Source: Idiomarina fontislapidosi
GTDB lineage: Bacteria; Pseudomonadota; Gammaproteobacteria; Enterobacterales; Alteromonadaceae
Reading direction: 5' to 3'
Length of the DNA stretch: 64,000 bases
Assembly: GCF_003226255.1 (NCBI RefSeq)
Contig: NZ_QJST01000004.1
Coordinates: 62,001-126,000 of the forward strand
In this document: in pieces, positions 20,301 through 29,137 of the stretch
Numbering within the stretch: the stretch's first letter is position 1
Layout of the letters: each line of letters opens with the position of its first letter
Translations under genes and position numbers: made by a program
The notes under the pieces: generated by a model
What the model was told of the DNA's origin: nothing
The model's input: only the letters and a program-made list of their open reading frames with translations
Databases searched by the model: none

Positions 20301-20451
20301 AGGCTGTAATCACCATCGCTTGCTTAATGGTGAACTTTGGATCTTCTAATCGTCCGAGCTGAGTTAAGCTGACAATCCCACCGACCAACAGAATAATAAG
20401 CAACAGCCAACTGCTGGTTTTTCGTTCCATACTGTACTGAGCAATATTCAT
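17392..20451 (-). CDS. RND efflux transporter permease (AcrB/MexF superfamily)
   Basis: A 1019-residue inner-membrane proton-driven pump. The first helix (TSSWLLLIILLVGGIVSL) is followed by a periplasmic porter domain, helices 2-6 around residues 330-475 including the proton-relay helix GALIIALGMLVDNAIVIADG, a second porter loop, and a C-terminal helix bundle. Only one Asp is visible in the relay helix (MLVDNAIV); AcrB has an adjacent DD pair. The ATG at 20451 overlaps the stop of the adaptor gene (TAATG); a longer frame to 20475 is rejected on that ground. With the adaptor upstream it forms a drug or lipid efflux pair. No outer-membrane channel gene is adjacent. Confidence 0.93.
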   Translation of the reverse strand: MNIAQYSMERKTSSWLLLIILLVGGIVSLTQLGRLEDPKFTIKQAMVITAYPGSSAQQVEEEVTYPLENAIQSLSYVDNIRSISKPGLSQITVEMKSTYRADDLEQIWDELRRKINDSARDLPPGTQQPIIRDDFADVYGVLLAITGEGYDYQDIEYYADFLRRELVLVEGVGKVIASGEQQEQVIVEVSRAQLSNLGIPTNRIANLLTTQNTVADAGRVTVDEERFRIATTGEFDSVEELANLVISNPGAQQRIYLRDVAQIYRDTKEIPSHIVRFNGQPSIWLGVSFADNVNVVDVGKRINQRLDELSYAQPVGMSVERIYDQPHEVENSVDNFLMNLVEAVVIVIIALLLSMGFRSGVLIGGVLLLTVLGTFIFMNIFDINLQRVSLGALIIALGMLVDNAIVIADGMIVGMQRGQTKLKAAVKVVRQNQWPLLGATVIGIIAFAPIGLSSDATGEFAGSLFWVLLISLLLSWVTALTLIPFLADRMYKEGDKSASETDDVYGHPVFKGYRRVLSWCLHHRIITMVAMLVLLVTSAAGFKQVKQAFFPPSTTPMFYVDLWYPEGTDIRFTAQDARRAEQYLLARPEVASVATTIGQGAPRFTLTYLVEKSYESYAQLIVRVADKDTMLKVMADTRRYVREHHPQVEDKLVRVNIGPATPAKIEARISGPDPEVLRTLAQKAESVLQQDPGAMNIRHDWRQKTKLLRPQFDEAAARRLGITKQDIDNLLKTNFEGRTVGIYRDGTDLLPIVSRAPAQERVDLDNWRELQIYSPVLDRYLPLGQVVQDIRVVWENALIMRRDRKRTLTVMADHDVLGNETAAAVFARVKPAIEQMELPLGYSIEWGGEHEASSKAQKALFGSLPLGFLAMFVITVLLFNSIRLATVLWTTVPLSIVGVTLGLLVLNMPFGFMALLGFLSLSGMLIKNGVVLLEQVNVELEEGKPVYQALVDASVSRVRPVFMAAATTILGMLPLLLDDFFASMATVIMFGLGFATVLTLFVVPVMYAIVQRVKTPQSS

Positions 20452-21524
20452 TACAGCCCCCGCTCGCGATGCCATTCACGCACCTTCTGCTGCGGCTGTA
20501 ATTGAAAAACACCCGCACTGACAATGCGCTCACCTGCCGCTAATCCTTCGGTGACTAATAAGCCATCATTGGTCATGTTGCCCACACTGACACGACGCTT
20601 CTCAACCTGCATTTGTTGGTTGACCACCCAGACGTAATGCAAGTTATCTTGTTCATCAAACACCGCCGTCGATGGCACTAATACGCCATCAAGTGTGCTA
20701 CGCATCACTTGACGCAGATCGACAATCACGGTGGCGGTCATGCCCGGTAGGATATTCAGATCGTCGGGACGTGGCAGGGTAAATACCACCTCATATGTAT
20801 TGGTCGCCGGATCGGCTTGCGAGTCCCACTCTTTGATATGTCCAACAAAGCGCTTTTGTGGCGAGGCATCGAACACCACGGTTGGCTCGTAATTTAAGTT
20901 TTTATTGACCTGCGCAAAAAGGTTCTCGGGTACCTGAATCGAGACATCGACCGCGTTGGCAATTTGCAACGTCGCAATGGGTTGCTTGGCTTGAATGTTC
21001 TCGTAGCGCTCCACCGGGCGCTGCGCAATCACGCCGTCAAACGGTGCACGCAGTTCCGTATAACCCAGATTAGCCTTGGTGGTTTCATAGTTTGCGCGCG
21101 CAACGGCAAGTTCTGACTCAATTTGATCAAACTGCGCCTCGGACATGAGCCCTTGTTCGACCAGCTTCTTATTACGTTGATACTGTGAAGACGCTAAATC
21201 GAACTGTGCCTTTGCCTGCTCCATCGCCAAGCGGTAATCGGTTGGATCAAGACGCGCTATCAGGTTACCCTTTTTTACCTCGGCACCAGAACGCACTGGG
21301 AGTTCTGTGATTTCGCCTGCGACACGAAATGTCAGTTGCGCGACCTCAGCGGCTTCAACCACAGCTGGAAACTGGCGTAATTGCTCACCACTGGCGTCTT
21401 GCACCGTCACGATCCTTACCGGTCGCGGTGGTTTTTCGGCGCTCGTATTGGTTGGCACAGATTCCGAGCACGCTGTTAGCATGAGCAAAGTACATAACGT
21501 GAAGCTGCCAATTATTCGATTCAT
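20451..21524 (-). CDS. RND efflux periplasmic adaptor (membrane fusion lipoprotein)
   Basis: A 357-residue membrane-fusion protein with lipobox LTAC at residues 16-19. It has the usual order: split lipoyl domain halves around a helical hairpin (SSQYQRNKKLVEQGLMSEAQ, about residues 90-140), APFDGVIAQR, then beta-barrel and membrane-proximal domains. It links the RND pump to an outer-membrane channel. It heads the operon and is divergent from the LysR gene, which probably regulates it. Confidence 0.93.
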   Translation of the reverse strand: MNRIIGSFTLCTLLMLTACSESVPTNTSAEKPPRPVRIVTVQDASGEQLRQFPAVVEAAEVAQLTFRVAGEITELPVRSGAEVKKGNLIARLDPTDYRLAMEQAKAQFDLASSQYQRNKKLVEQGLMSEAQFDQIESELAVARANYETTKANLGYTELRAPFDGVIAQRPVERYENIQAKQPIATLQIANAVDVSIQVPENLFAQVNKNLNYEPTVVFDASPQKRFVGHIKEWDSQADPATNTYEVVFTLPRPDDLNILPGMTATVIVDLRQVMRSTLDGVLVPSTAVFDEQDNLHYVWVVNQQMQVEKRRVSVGNMTNDGLLVTEGLAAGERIVSAGVFQLQPQQKVREWHRERGL

Positions 21525-21579
21525 TTTAGAACTCCCATTGAGCGCAGGTTAATAGGAAAAGCTTTACTTACAGAATAGT

Positions 21580-21589
21580 TTAGCGCTAA
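21580..21589. promoter_or_regulatory. candidate LysR-type operator palindrome
   Basis: TTAGCGCTAA is a perfect 10-bp dyad in the 113-bp divergent gap between the RND operon and the LysR gene, inside an AT-rich stretch. LysR-type sites are short dyads with T-N11-A form, so this is a reasonable candidate but unproven. Confidence 0.4.
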
Positions 21590-21637
21590 CTTAAATTTAG
21601 TTATATTGAAAAAACCTTCTAAACAACTTCAATTTTT

Positions 21638-22522
21638 ATGAATATCTTACACCTTAAAATGATGGCGAGCGTGGCCGCCTCTGGATCGTTGCAAAAAAGT
21701 GCGCTGCAGCTTCACCGCAGTCAGTCGGCGATTAGCATGGCACTCAAAAAACTCGAACAGGATGCCGGGTTCGCATTGTTTAACCGCGATGGCTACCGCC
21801 TGCAACTGACGCCCCACGGACAACAATTTTTGCGTCAAGCCGAGGAAGTATTGCGCCAGCACGAGCGTTTGGACACATTATCGAGTCGTTTACGTACCGG
21901 CGCTGAACCTCATTTAACGCTCTGCTTTGATCACACCTGCGACGCGCGTTACTGGTTAGATGCCATAACCTTAGTACAAAGCGAATTTCCTGCCACCGAA
22001 CTGCGTTTTGAGGGCGAATCACAACTTCGTGCGCTACGGCGCATTAATCAAGCCGAAGCGGATTTGGCGATTTGCCCTTGGCTACCGTTATTTCGCCAGT
22101 ACGGCGAGTTTGAAACACTGCGAATTAGTCCGTTCCAACTCGTGGTGGTGATGCATCGCCAACTTGCTGACGAGCATGGCGGTATTCCGGATAATCGGCA
22201 GCAGTTACTGGGCTTACCGATGCTCGTTCCACAAGTGCTTGAGGTCGGTATTAGTGTCGAGTCAATTCTCAAGCTGCCGAGTCAACGCCGCATTCAAACC
22301 AGTGATGTTGCGACCCAGCGCGACCTACTGTTAGCCGGTCTGGGCTGGGGCGTCATTCCACTGCATATGGCAGCGCCTTATTTGGCAAGTGGCGAGTTGG
22401 TGCAAATTGAGATTCCAGGCTTTGTTCATCGGGTTAATCTTGAGGTGCACATTATACGTTCGGCAGTGCGCAGTCCCGGTCCTGCCGCCGAAGCGATTTG
22501 GCAGGCATTTGCGAACCGATGA
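21638..22522 (+). CDS. LysR-family transcriptional regulator
   Basis: A 294-residue LTTR. The N-terminal winged helix-turn-helix is clear (SGSLQKSALQLHRSQSAISM, residues 15-34, then KKLEQDAGFALFNRDGYRLQLT), followed by a linker helix and a periplasmic-binding-protein-like effector domain. It is transcribed away from the RND efflux operon, which suggests that it controls those genes in response to an exported compound. The ligand is unknown. Confidence 0.92.
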   Translation: MNILHLKMMASVAASGSLQKSALQLHRSQSAISMALKKLEQDAGFALFNRDGYRLQLTPHGQQFLRQAEEVLRQHERLDTLSSRLRTGAEPHLTLCFDHTCDARYWLDAITLVQSEFPATELRFEGESQLRALRRINQAEADLAICPWLPLFRQYGEFETLRISPFQLVVVMHRQLADEHGGIPDNRQQLLGLPMLVPQVLEVGISVESILKLPSQRRIQTSDVATQRDLLLAGLGWGVIPLHMAAPYLASGELVQIEIPGFVHRVNLEVHIIRSAVRSPGPAAEAIWQAFANR

Positions 22523-22615
22523 GTGACCGGGTAATAGACTCGGTTATTCATAGTATTTATACCCTACATTGTCTGATTTATAGCCGCCTGCCGTGTGAAT
22601 TTGCGGGAAAATGCG

Positions 22616-22621
22616 TATAAT
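22616..22621 (+). promoter_or_regulatory. consensus -10 box of acnB
   Basis: A perfect TATAAT stands 55 nt before the acnB GTG start; the -35 region is poor. This makes the in-frame ATG at 22611 an unlikely start, since it lies at the promoter. Confidence 0.55.
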
Positions 22622-22676
22622 GCCCGCCACTAGTGAAGTCATTATTTATCATGCAAACACACAAGAGGTAACTGGA

Positions 22677-25265
22677 GTGCTAAAAGAATATCGTCAGCAC
22701 GTTGAAGAGCGTGCCGCTGAGGGCATCCCTCCAAAGCCATTAACGGCTGAACAAGTTGCAGATTTAGTTGAGCTGCTAAAAAACCCACCCGCTGGTGAAG
22801 AAGCATTTTTAGTCGAGCTCCTTTCAGAGCGCGTACCTCCAGGCGTCGATGAAGCAGCTTATGTCAAAGCAGGCTTCTTGAGCGCGGTTGTTAAAGGCGA
22901 CGTTGAAAGCCCTGTTATCAGCAAAGAACACGCTGTTAAGTTGCTTGGCAACATGCACGGTGGCTATAACATCGAGACCCTCGTTGCGTTATTGGATGAT
23001 GCTGAGTTAGGTCGTCTTGCCGCTGACGAGTTGAAGCACACGATCTTGATGTTCGACGCCTTCCACGACGTTGAAGAGAAAATGAAAGCGGGTAACGAGC
23101 TCGCAAAAGAAGTCGTCGAGTCATGGGCTGAAGGTGAATGGTTCACGAGCCGTGACAAGATGGCAGACGAGATTAAGGCAACAGTATTTAAAGTCACCGG
23201 CGAAACTAACACCGATGACTTATCACCAGCACCTGATGCATGGTCTCGCCCTGATATTCCTCTGCACGCTAAAGCGATGTACAAAATGCCTCGTGAAGGC
23301 ATCACCAACGCGGGCGAGCAGATTGAAGAGCTGAAGAAGAAAGGCCATCCGGTTGCGTTCGTAGGTGACGTTGTAGGTACCGGTTCTTCGCGTAAATCGG
23401 CGACTAACTCTGTGCTTTGGAACATCGGTGAAGATATGCCAGGTACGCCAAATAAGCGTGCAGGCGGTATCTGTATTGGTGGCAAAGTCGCACCTATCTT
23501 CTTCAATACGATGAAAGATGCCGGCGCGTTAGTATTTGAAGCCGATGTTGAAAAAATGAACATGGGCGATGTCATTAGCATCTTCCCATACGAAGGCAAA
23601 ATCAAAAACGAAGCGGGCGAAATCATCGCTGAATATGATTACGCTTCACGCGTCATTTTAGACGAAGTTCGTGCAGGTGGTCGTATCAACTTGATCATCG
23701 GTCGTGGTTTGACAGCCAAAGCACGTGAATCGTTGGGCTTAGGTGCTAGCGATTTATTCTTAACACCTGAACAACCAGAAGACAGCGGCAAAGGCTTCAG
23801 CCTGGCACAGAAACTTGTGGGTAAAGCATGCGGTATGGATGGTGTTCGTCCAGGTACTTACTGTGAGCCACAAATGGCGACTGTAGGTTCTCAGGATACC
23901 ACCGGTCCAATGACCCGTGATGAGCTAAAAGATTTAGCATGTCTTGGCTTTAACTCTGATTTAGTCATGCAGTCGTTCTGTCACACTTCAGCCTATCCAA
24001 AACCGGTTGACGTTGAAACTCAGCACACTTTGCCTGACTTCATCATGAACCGTGGTGGCGTATCATTACGTCCTGGCGACGGTATTATCCACAGCTGGTT
24101 GAACCGTATGTTGTTGCCAGATACCGTGGGTACCGGCGGCGACTCGCACACCCGTTTCCCACTGGGTATTTCTTTCCCTGCGGGTTCAGGTTTGGTCGCT
24201 TTTGCTGCAGCAACAGGCGTTATGCCACTGGATATGCCAGAATCTGTGTTGGTGCGCTTTAAAGGTGAAATGCAGCCAGGTATCACGTTACGTGACCTCG
24301 TTCACGCCATCCCTGCGTTTGCGATTAAAGAAGGTCTACTGACCGTTGAGAAACGTGGCAAGAAAAATGCGTTCTCAGGTCGTATCCTTGAAATCGAAGG
24401 TCTTGAACACCTGACCGTTGAGCAAGCATTTGAATTATCAGATGCATCGGCAGAGCGCTCTGCTGCGGGTTGTACGATCAACCTTTCAGAAGAGTCTGTT
24501 GCTGAGTACTTACGCTCGAACATCACCATGTTACGTTGGATGATTAACGAAGGTTACGGCGATGCACGTACACTAGAGCGTCGTGCGCGTAAGATGGAAG
24601 AATGGCTCGAGAATCCTTCATTGATGCGTGCTGATAAAGACGCTGAATACGCTGAAGTGATTGAGATCGACCTTGACCAAATCAAAGAGCCTATCGTTTG
24701 TTGCCCGAACGATCCAGATGACGCTAAGTTCTTGAGCGAAGTCGCTGGCGATAAAGTTGATGAAGTCTTCATCGGTTCATGCATGACCAACATTGGTCAC
24801 TTCCGTGCGGCCGGTAAACTGCTTGAGAAGAACTCTGATCCGCTGAACACGCGTCTGTGGATTGCGCCACCAACGAAGATGGATAAAGCGCAGCTCGAGA
24901 CAGAAGGTTACTACGACATTTACGAGCGCAACGGTGTGCGTACAGAGATGCCAGGCTGTTCACTGTGTATGGGTAACCAAGCACGTGTTGAGCCCAACTC
25001 AACCGTATTGTCGACTTCGACACGTAACTTCCCGAACCGTTTAGGTGATGGCGCGAACGTGTACTTAACGTCAGCCGAATTAGCTGCAGTGGGTGCAATT
25101 GTTGGTCGCTTACCAACGCCAGAAGAGTACCTTGAGTACGCACAAGACATCAACGCGATGGCTGGTGAAGTGTATAAGTATCTCAACTTTGATCAGATGG
25201 ATGCATTCCGTGACGCTGAAAAAGCGGCGAAGGAAAACATCATCCCAACCATCAACGTTGCCTAA
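22677..25265 (+). CDS. acnB: aconitate hydratase B
   Basis: Interconverts citrate and isocitrate in the TCA cycle through a 4Fe-4S cluster; family members also act as post-transcriptional regulators when the cluster is lost. The 862-residue product has the AcnB order with the HEAT-like and swivel domains at the N-terminus (LKEYRQHVEERAAEGIPPKP opening). Cluster cysteines are visible in FIGSCMTNIGHF and PGCSLCMGNQARV near the C-terminus. I chose GTG at 22677, with GAGG 8 nt before it, since the family begins at this point; the frame extends back to an ATG at 22611, overlapping the -10 box. It ends at a strong terminator. Confidence 0.97.
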   Translation: MLKEYRQHVEERAAEGIPPKPLTAEQVADLVELLKNPPAGEEAFLVELLSERVPPGVDEAAYVKAGFLSAVVKGDVESPVISKEHAVKLLGNMHGGYNIETLVALLDDAELGRLAADELKHTILMFDAFHDVEEKMKAGNELAKEVVESWAEGEWFTSRDKMADEIKATVFKVTGETNTDDLSPAPDAWSRPDIPLHAKAMYKMPREGITNAGEQIEELKKKGHPVAFVGDVVGTGSSRKSATNSVLWNIGEDMPGTPNKRAGGICIGGKVAPIFFNTMKDAGALVFEADVEKMNMGDVISIFPYEGKIKNEAGEIIAEYDYASRVILDEVRAGGRINLIIGRGLTAKARESLGLGASDLFLTPEQPEDSGKGFSLAQKLVGKACGMDGVRPGTYCEPQMATVGSQDTTGPMTRDELKDLACLGFNSDLVMQSFCHTSAYPKPVDVETQHTLPDFIMNRGGVSLRPGDGIIHSWLNRMLLPDTVGTGGDSHTRFPLGISFPAGSGLVAFAAATGVMPLDMPESVLVRFKGEMQPGITLRDLVHAIPAFAIKEGLLTVEKRGKKNAFSGRILEIEGLEHLTVEQAFELSDASAERSAAGCTINLSEESVAEYLRSNITMLRWMINEGYGDARTLERRARKMEEWLENPSLMRADKDAEYAEVIEIDLDQIKEPIVCCPNDPDDAKFLSEVAGDKVDEVFIGSCMTNIGHFRAAGKLLEKNSDPLNTRLWIAPPTKMDKAQLETEGYYDIYERNGVRTEMPGCSLCMGNQARVEPNSTVLSTSTRNFPNRLGDGANVYLTSAELAAVGAIVGRLPTPEEYLEYAQDINAMAGEVYKYLNFDQMDAFRDAEKAAKENIIPTINVA

Positions 25266-25291
25266 TTTCAGCCACTGAATTAGGTAAAAAT

Positions 25292-25325
25292 AAAAGCCCC
25301 GCAGCAATGCTGTGGGGCTTTTTTA
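25292..25325. terminator. bidirectional terminator between acnB and pseudopilin gene
   Basis: AAAAGCCCCGCAGC / GCTGTGGGGCTTTTTT with loop AAT. It serves acnB on the plus strand and the pilus operon end on the minus strand. Confidence 0.93.
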
Positions 25326-25333
25326 TTGCCTTA

Positions 25334-25873
25334 CTAGCAACCGTCTGTTTTGTGCGCGACAAAAGTGCCTCGGGTTCCTTGAGGCTGAGTATAATAGACG
25401 CGACAATTGTCATCGGCGATCTCGCCATCATCGTTGCGGTCAAACCCAATATAGGTTTGGTGACGCTCGCCGACTTCGATGATCACATCTTCAGAGAAAG
25501 CGACCATTTTCCCCACCTCAAAATTATCAGGTCCTAATTGGCCGGAAACATTCTTAATCAGCTTGATATCGCGGCTGGTATTGTTGCGTGGATTCTGTTG
25601 ATCTGAGACCGTATCCGCTTCGATAATGCCATCACCGTTGACGTCCAACCACGGTGTGCCATTCACGTATATCACGCGGTTGGGTAATTGCATCGCCGCA
25701 TCAACATGTTTCGATGCCTCGGTTAAGGTGCCTGACATTGATTTAACCGCATTGGTACGTGCAGCTGTGCCGAAGTCAAAAAACTTCGGCGCCGCTGTCA
25801 CCGCCAGCACACCCAACACGACAATCACGATAATTAATTCAATCAGGGTAAAACCTGTGTTCGACTTCTGCAT
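25334..25873 (-). CDS. MSHA-like type IV pseudopilin, last gene of the chaperone-usher operon
   Basis: A 179-residue prepilin-like protein. It has a short basic leader and the class III signal G7|FTLIELIIVIVVLGVL with Glu at +5, followed by AVTAAPKF, the form seen in MSHA pilins. The mature part has two DxNxDG loops (D77-N79-D81 and D145-N147-D149) resembling EF-hand or dockerin calcium loops, and two cysteines (157 and 179) bracketing the C-terminal loop as in type IV pilins. I chose the ATG at 25873; a TTG two codons upstream is possible. It lies 13 nt after the tip-subunit gene on the same strand with no promoter room, so it is probably part of the pilus operon, which is unusual: pseudopilins need PilD and a type II or IV machine, not an usher. 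Confidence 0.82.
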   Translation of the reverse strand: MQKSNTGFTLIELIIVIVVLGVLAVTAAPKFFDFGTAARTNAVKSMSGTLTEASKHVDAAMQLPNRVIYVNGTPWLDVNGDGIIEADTVSDQQNPRNNTSRDIKLIKNVSGQLGPDNFEVGKMVAFSEDVIIEVGERHQTYIGFDRNDDGEIADDNCRVYYTQPQGTRGTFVAHKTDGC

Positions 25874-25886
25874 ACTCAAAATAACG

Positions 25887-26756
25887 TTACCTTGCTGTTA
25901 CGGTTACATACACGGTGTCTTGATAGCGTCCTGCACGCTGGTATTTCACGCCCTCGACCTCAACACCCATATTGAAGCGTCGCTTGCCCGAATAACTTTG
26001 CTGATAGCTGCGCTGATAGGTCGCGCTAGCCGGAAACCGACTCCCATCAAAGAGGATCTCGTATGGAATGCGGCTGCCCGTATCTTGCTCATGCACCAGC
26101 GCGCGATCTTCAGAATAAATGGACACATCATAAAGACTGTTACTGAATACCTTTAAGCGCCATTCAGCGCGCGCACCATCATTAAGGCTTCCCAAGTCCA
26201 CTTGATAATGACCGCCATGTCCGGTTACCGAATCGCTATGTGACCGCGCCACCTGGAGGCTAACAATCGCTGGCATATAAAACCCTAAATCAACCACTTT
26301 ATCAACTAAAGTCAGCCGTCCGTCTTTTGATTGAATGACCAGAGCTGCCGAGTATGCACCTGCAGTAATTACGCGGTGAGCATCAATACGTAGCCACAAA
26401 TTCAGGTGCTGATGTCCATTGTAGTCAACAACCCAAGAGCGCCGTCCGTCCACAGTCCGCACGGGGAGCGGTTTACGATTGGTGTTGAGCAAGGTCGCAT
26501 CCAATTGTGCACCCCCCTCGCCTATTAATTTAAACGGCCCGTTATCGACCGCACTAAAAATTAAACTATCAATACATGGCCGCCCCTCTCTAAAAGCTTG
26601 TACTTTTATAGGCAACAAAATTTCATCATCAAAACGCACCGAGTTGTACTGATTGATCTGAACATCGAAATCACCGGTGCATTGGTGTGGGTAACGACCA
26701 TCAGCGTGTGCCAACGCTGGACCCAGAAAAATAAGCACGATTATGAACCTGATCAT
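25887..26756 (-). CDS. putative chaperone-usher pilus tip subunit/adhesin
   Basis: A 289-residue exported protein (signal peptide MIRFIIVLIFLGPALAHA). The C-terminal part ends in GRYQDTVYVTVTAR, the same beta-strand form as the end of the major subunit (GDYSDTITVTVTPN), which in archaic pili is part of the pilin Ig-like fold. Its N-terminal region of roughly 150 residues has no family I recognise and could be the receptor-binding domain, as in CsuE-like two-domain tip proteins. The ATG overlaps the usher stop (ATGA). Position after the usher and a length about twice that of the shaft subunit support a tip role; the ligand is unknown. Confidence 0.7.
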   Translation of the reverse strand: MIRFIIVLIFLGPALAHADGRYPHQCTGDFDVQINQYNSVRFDDEILLPIKVQAFREGRPCIDSLIFSAVDNGPFKLIGEGGAQLDATLLNTNRKPLPVRTVDGRRSWVVDYNGHQHLNLWLRIDAHRVITAGAYSAALVIQSKDGRLTLVDKVVDLGFYMPAIVSLQVARSHSDSVTGHGGHYQVDLGSLNDGARAEWRLKVFSNSLYDVSIYSEDRALVHEQDTGSRIPYEILFDGSRFPASATYQRSYQQSYSGKRRFNMGVEVEGVKYQRAGRYQDTVYVTVTAR

Positions 26757-29137
26757 GGTTGCACCTCGCTTACGGTAATAATTCCCGCATCAATTAAATT
26801 TTCTTCCGCTGCTTTAAAGTTCACTTTTGCTTGATACTTACCTATCACTAACTTGTAAGTACCTGGCGCAATGCCCTCGACCGCAAAACGGCCCCTACGA
26901 TTGGTGAACACTTCCAACACCAATCCGTTTCCAACCAGTTCCCCGCGCTCCAAGCTCAGTGGTTGTCCTGCTTCATCTTGAATATAGCCTAACACCAGAT
27001 AAGCCGCATCCGAGCCTACGGTAATTACGCGTCCGGTGACACTACCACCGCTGGAATCATATAAGCCGGGACCCCAGTTATATCCTAACGGTGCATCGGG
27101 CACATTCACGATAACGCTGGTTTCACTGAATGGCGCACCGAGTGTCACGAGCCCCGCTAGAGTCTCACCCGCCCGTGCTTCAATTTCACCCAAGTAATCT
27201 GGGTTAATCTCAACACGACTATCCGCCAACGTTTGGTGTTTCTTAATCAAGGCAAACGGCGCATCAACGATACTGGACATGCCAACCGAAGCATCCGCAA
27301 AGCCAAAAGTCGTGCTTAAAGCGGTGCGGTAGATATCAAATTGAGCACCAGATTCGAGCTCAAGTTTGGAAGCAGTCACTTCGCCACGCATACGGTTACC
27401 GGTATAGCTGCCACTGGCACGAATATCCCGCAACTGAGGATTATCGATACCATAAATCTCGTAGCCATAGTTGCCCACGCGGTTTCGGTTAATACGACCG
27501 AAACTGGCTTGTGCTTGCTCACGACGGTCGTCATATTCCACACGCGTACGTAACTGACTTCTCGAGTTATAGCTATTCCACGACACACTTAAGAACACGC
27601 CATCTTGTTGCTGGGTCAGCGGGTCGACAAAGTTACTGCGGTAATATTCGGCACTGACCAGCCAGCCGCGACTCCGCCAACTCAATCGCAGTGAATCGGT
27701 ATTAATGGTAGTTCCGTCGACCGCCTCGTACCGTGAAACACTCGCGGTCAAATCAATTTCGTCATTAAAGAAGTAGCTGTAATCAGCAGTTATCCGCCGA
27801 TCGTCGAATAACGTTAAAGGCTGAGTCGCTACCGTGGGTGCAAACTCAACACGTTTTTCAAAACTAAACCGCAGATTGGGCGAGCTATTGTAGCCACTGC
27901 CCCAAACCGAAAATCCAACATCGACCGAGGTTGCGTGGCCACTGAGTTCATCGAGCTTTGATTGTGAGCCACGTAAGGTGATAACGCCAATATCAAACCC
28001 GTACGAGACTGTCGTTCCGACAATATGCCCAAGACTGCTTAACTCAAGATTCACGCCCGCGGTAAAACTGTCCGAGAACCCATAATCGTAATACCCCGAA
28101 AACGTCAGTTCTTCAGCATAGTTGTATGAGAACTCCTCAAATTCGGAGGCATAACCGAGCTGCATAGAAAAGTCAGATAAACCTTTGCGGAGCAACGCAC
28201 CACTGTAAAAGTTGTCAAAACGGAAGGTTTGTGTAGTGCCATCTTCAAAGGTAGCAACCACTAACACCTCATTAGCGCCGGCAGTAAACGGTAAATCATT
28301 CAGCTCGTAGCGACCCGGATTAAATTGCTGCCGCAACACGGTGAAACCGTTCACTTGAATCTCTACGTCAGCACTTGAGGGCAAATAAAATTGTTGGCTG
28401 TTGCCTGGACTAATTTCACGGCGCGGCTGAAGCTCTCTAAATGACCGAGAGATGCCTATACCGCCCATGTTCAATCCACTCACATGACCACTGGTAAAGG
28501 TGGTTAAGTCACCCAATTCATAGCGCAAAGGGCGCGTCGGATTATCGTGGAACAGCGTAATTTCACCACGGTAGAACTCATTTACACCCTCATTGCTGCG
28601 GTCAGCAAAGGCAGACCAGCGGGCATTGATACCATCATATCCGCCCACGTTCGCTGAACCGAGCCACTCCATCGCGTAACGTGTCTCGGAGTCGATGGTT
28701 TCGGTTAATAGATTAAAGCGGTTTAAACTCGCAAAACGGGCGGTTTCGTCAGGTGTCACCACATAGTCTCCCGCTCCGTAATTGAGCTCGGTCGGACGCA
28801 GTGCACTGGCCGCTAAACGAGCGGTTAAGCTCATATTTTGGGGGATAAAATCGATGAAAATACCACGGTCTTGAAGCGCCGAAATGGGTATTTGCGGGTC
28901 GGCATAAGACTCCACCCATTGAATGGTTTCATCGTTTAGTATACGCCCCATTGAATTGAGCAATGACTGTTTCACTACAGCAACGACTTGACCCGCTTGA
29001 ATCGTTGCAGCGATATCTTTAATGTCGCGCTCATTATAAGTAACTGGCAGATCGATAGAGTAGTTTTGCGAGTGAGCAGGTAGCACAAAAGCCGAAGCCG
29101 ATGCACTAACGATCATCAGCCAATTCAATGCGCGCAT
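26753..29137 (-). CDS. outer-membrane fimbrial usher
   Basis: A 794-residue outer-membrane assembly platform. A signal peptide ends near AHSQ (residue 24). An N-terminal chaperone-binding region is followed by a long beta-barrel segment with many alternating Tyr and aromatic strands (about residues 140-640), and a plug-like or C-terminal Ig region with NRRGRFAVEGIAPGTYKLVIG, typical of PF00577-type ushers of the alternative class. The start at 29137 lies 32 nt inside the chaperone gene and has an AAGGACGAG ribosome site. It accepts chaperone-subunit complexes and extrudes the fibre. Confidence 0.9.
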   Translation of the reverse strand: MRALNWLMIVSASASAFVLPAHSQNYSIDLPVTYNERDIKDIAATIQAGQVVAVVKQSLLNSMGRILNDETIQWVESYADPQIPISALQDRGIFIDFIPQNMSLTARLAASALRPTELNYGAGDYVVTPDETARFASLNRFNLLTETIDSETRYAMEWLGSANVGGYDGINARWSAFADRSNEGVNEFYRGEITLFHDNPTRPLRYELGDLTTFTSGHVSGLNMGGIGISRSFRELQPRREISPGNSQQFYLPSSADVEIQVNGFTVLRQQFNPGRYELNDLPFTAGANEVLVVATFEDGTTQTFRFDNFYSGALLRKGLSDFSMQLGYASEFEEFSYNYAEELTFSGYYDYGFSDSFTAGVNLELSSLGHIVGTTVSYGFDIGVITLRGSQSKLDELSGHATSVDVGFSVWGSGYNSSPNLRFSFEKRVEFAPTVATQPLTLFDDRRITADYSYFFNDEIDLTASVSRYEAVDGTTINTDSLRLSWRSRGWLVSAEYYRSNFVDPLTQQQDGVFLSVSWNSYNSRSQLRTRVEYDDRREQAQASFGRINRNRVGNYGYEIYGIDNPQLRDIRASGSYTGNRMRGEVTASKLELESGAQFDIYRTALSTTFGFADASVGMSSIVDAPFALIKKHQTLADSRVEINPDYLGEIEARAGETLAGLVTLGAPFSETSVIVNVPDAPLGYNWGPGLYDSSGGSVTGRVITVGSDAAYLVLGYIQDEAGQPLSLERGELVGNGLVLEVFTNRRGRFAVEGIAPGTYKLVIGKYQAKVNFKAAEENLIDAGIITVSEVQP

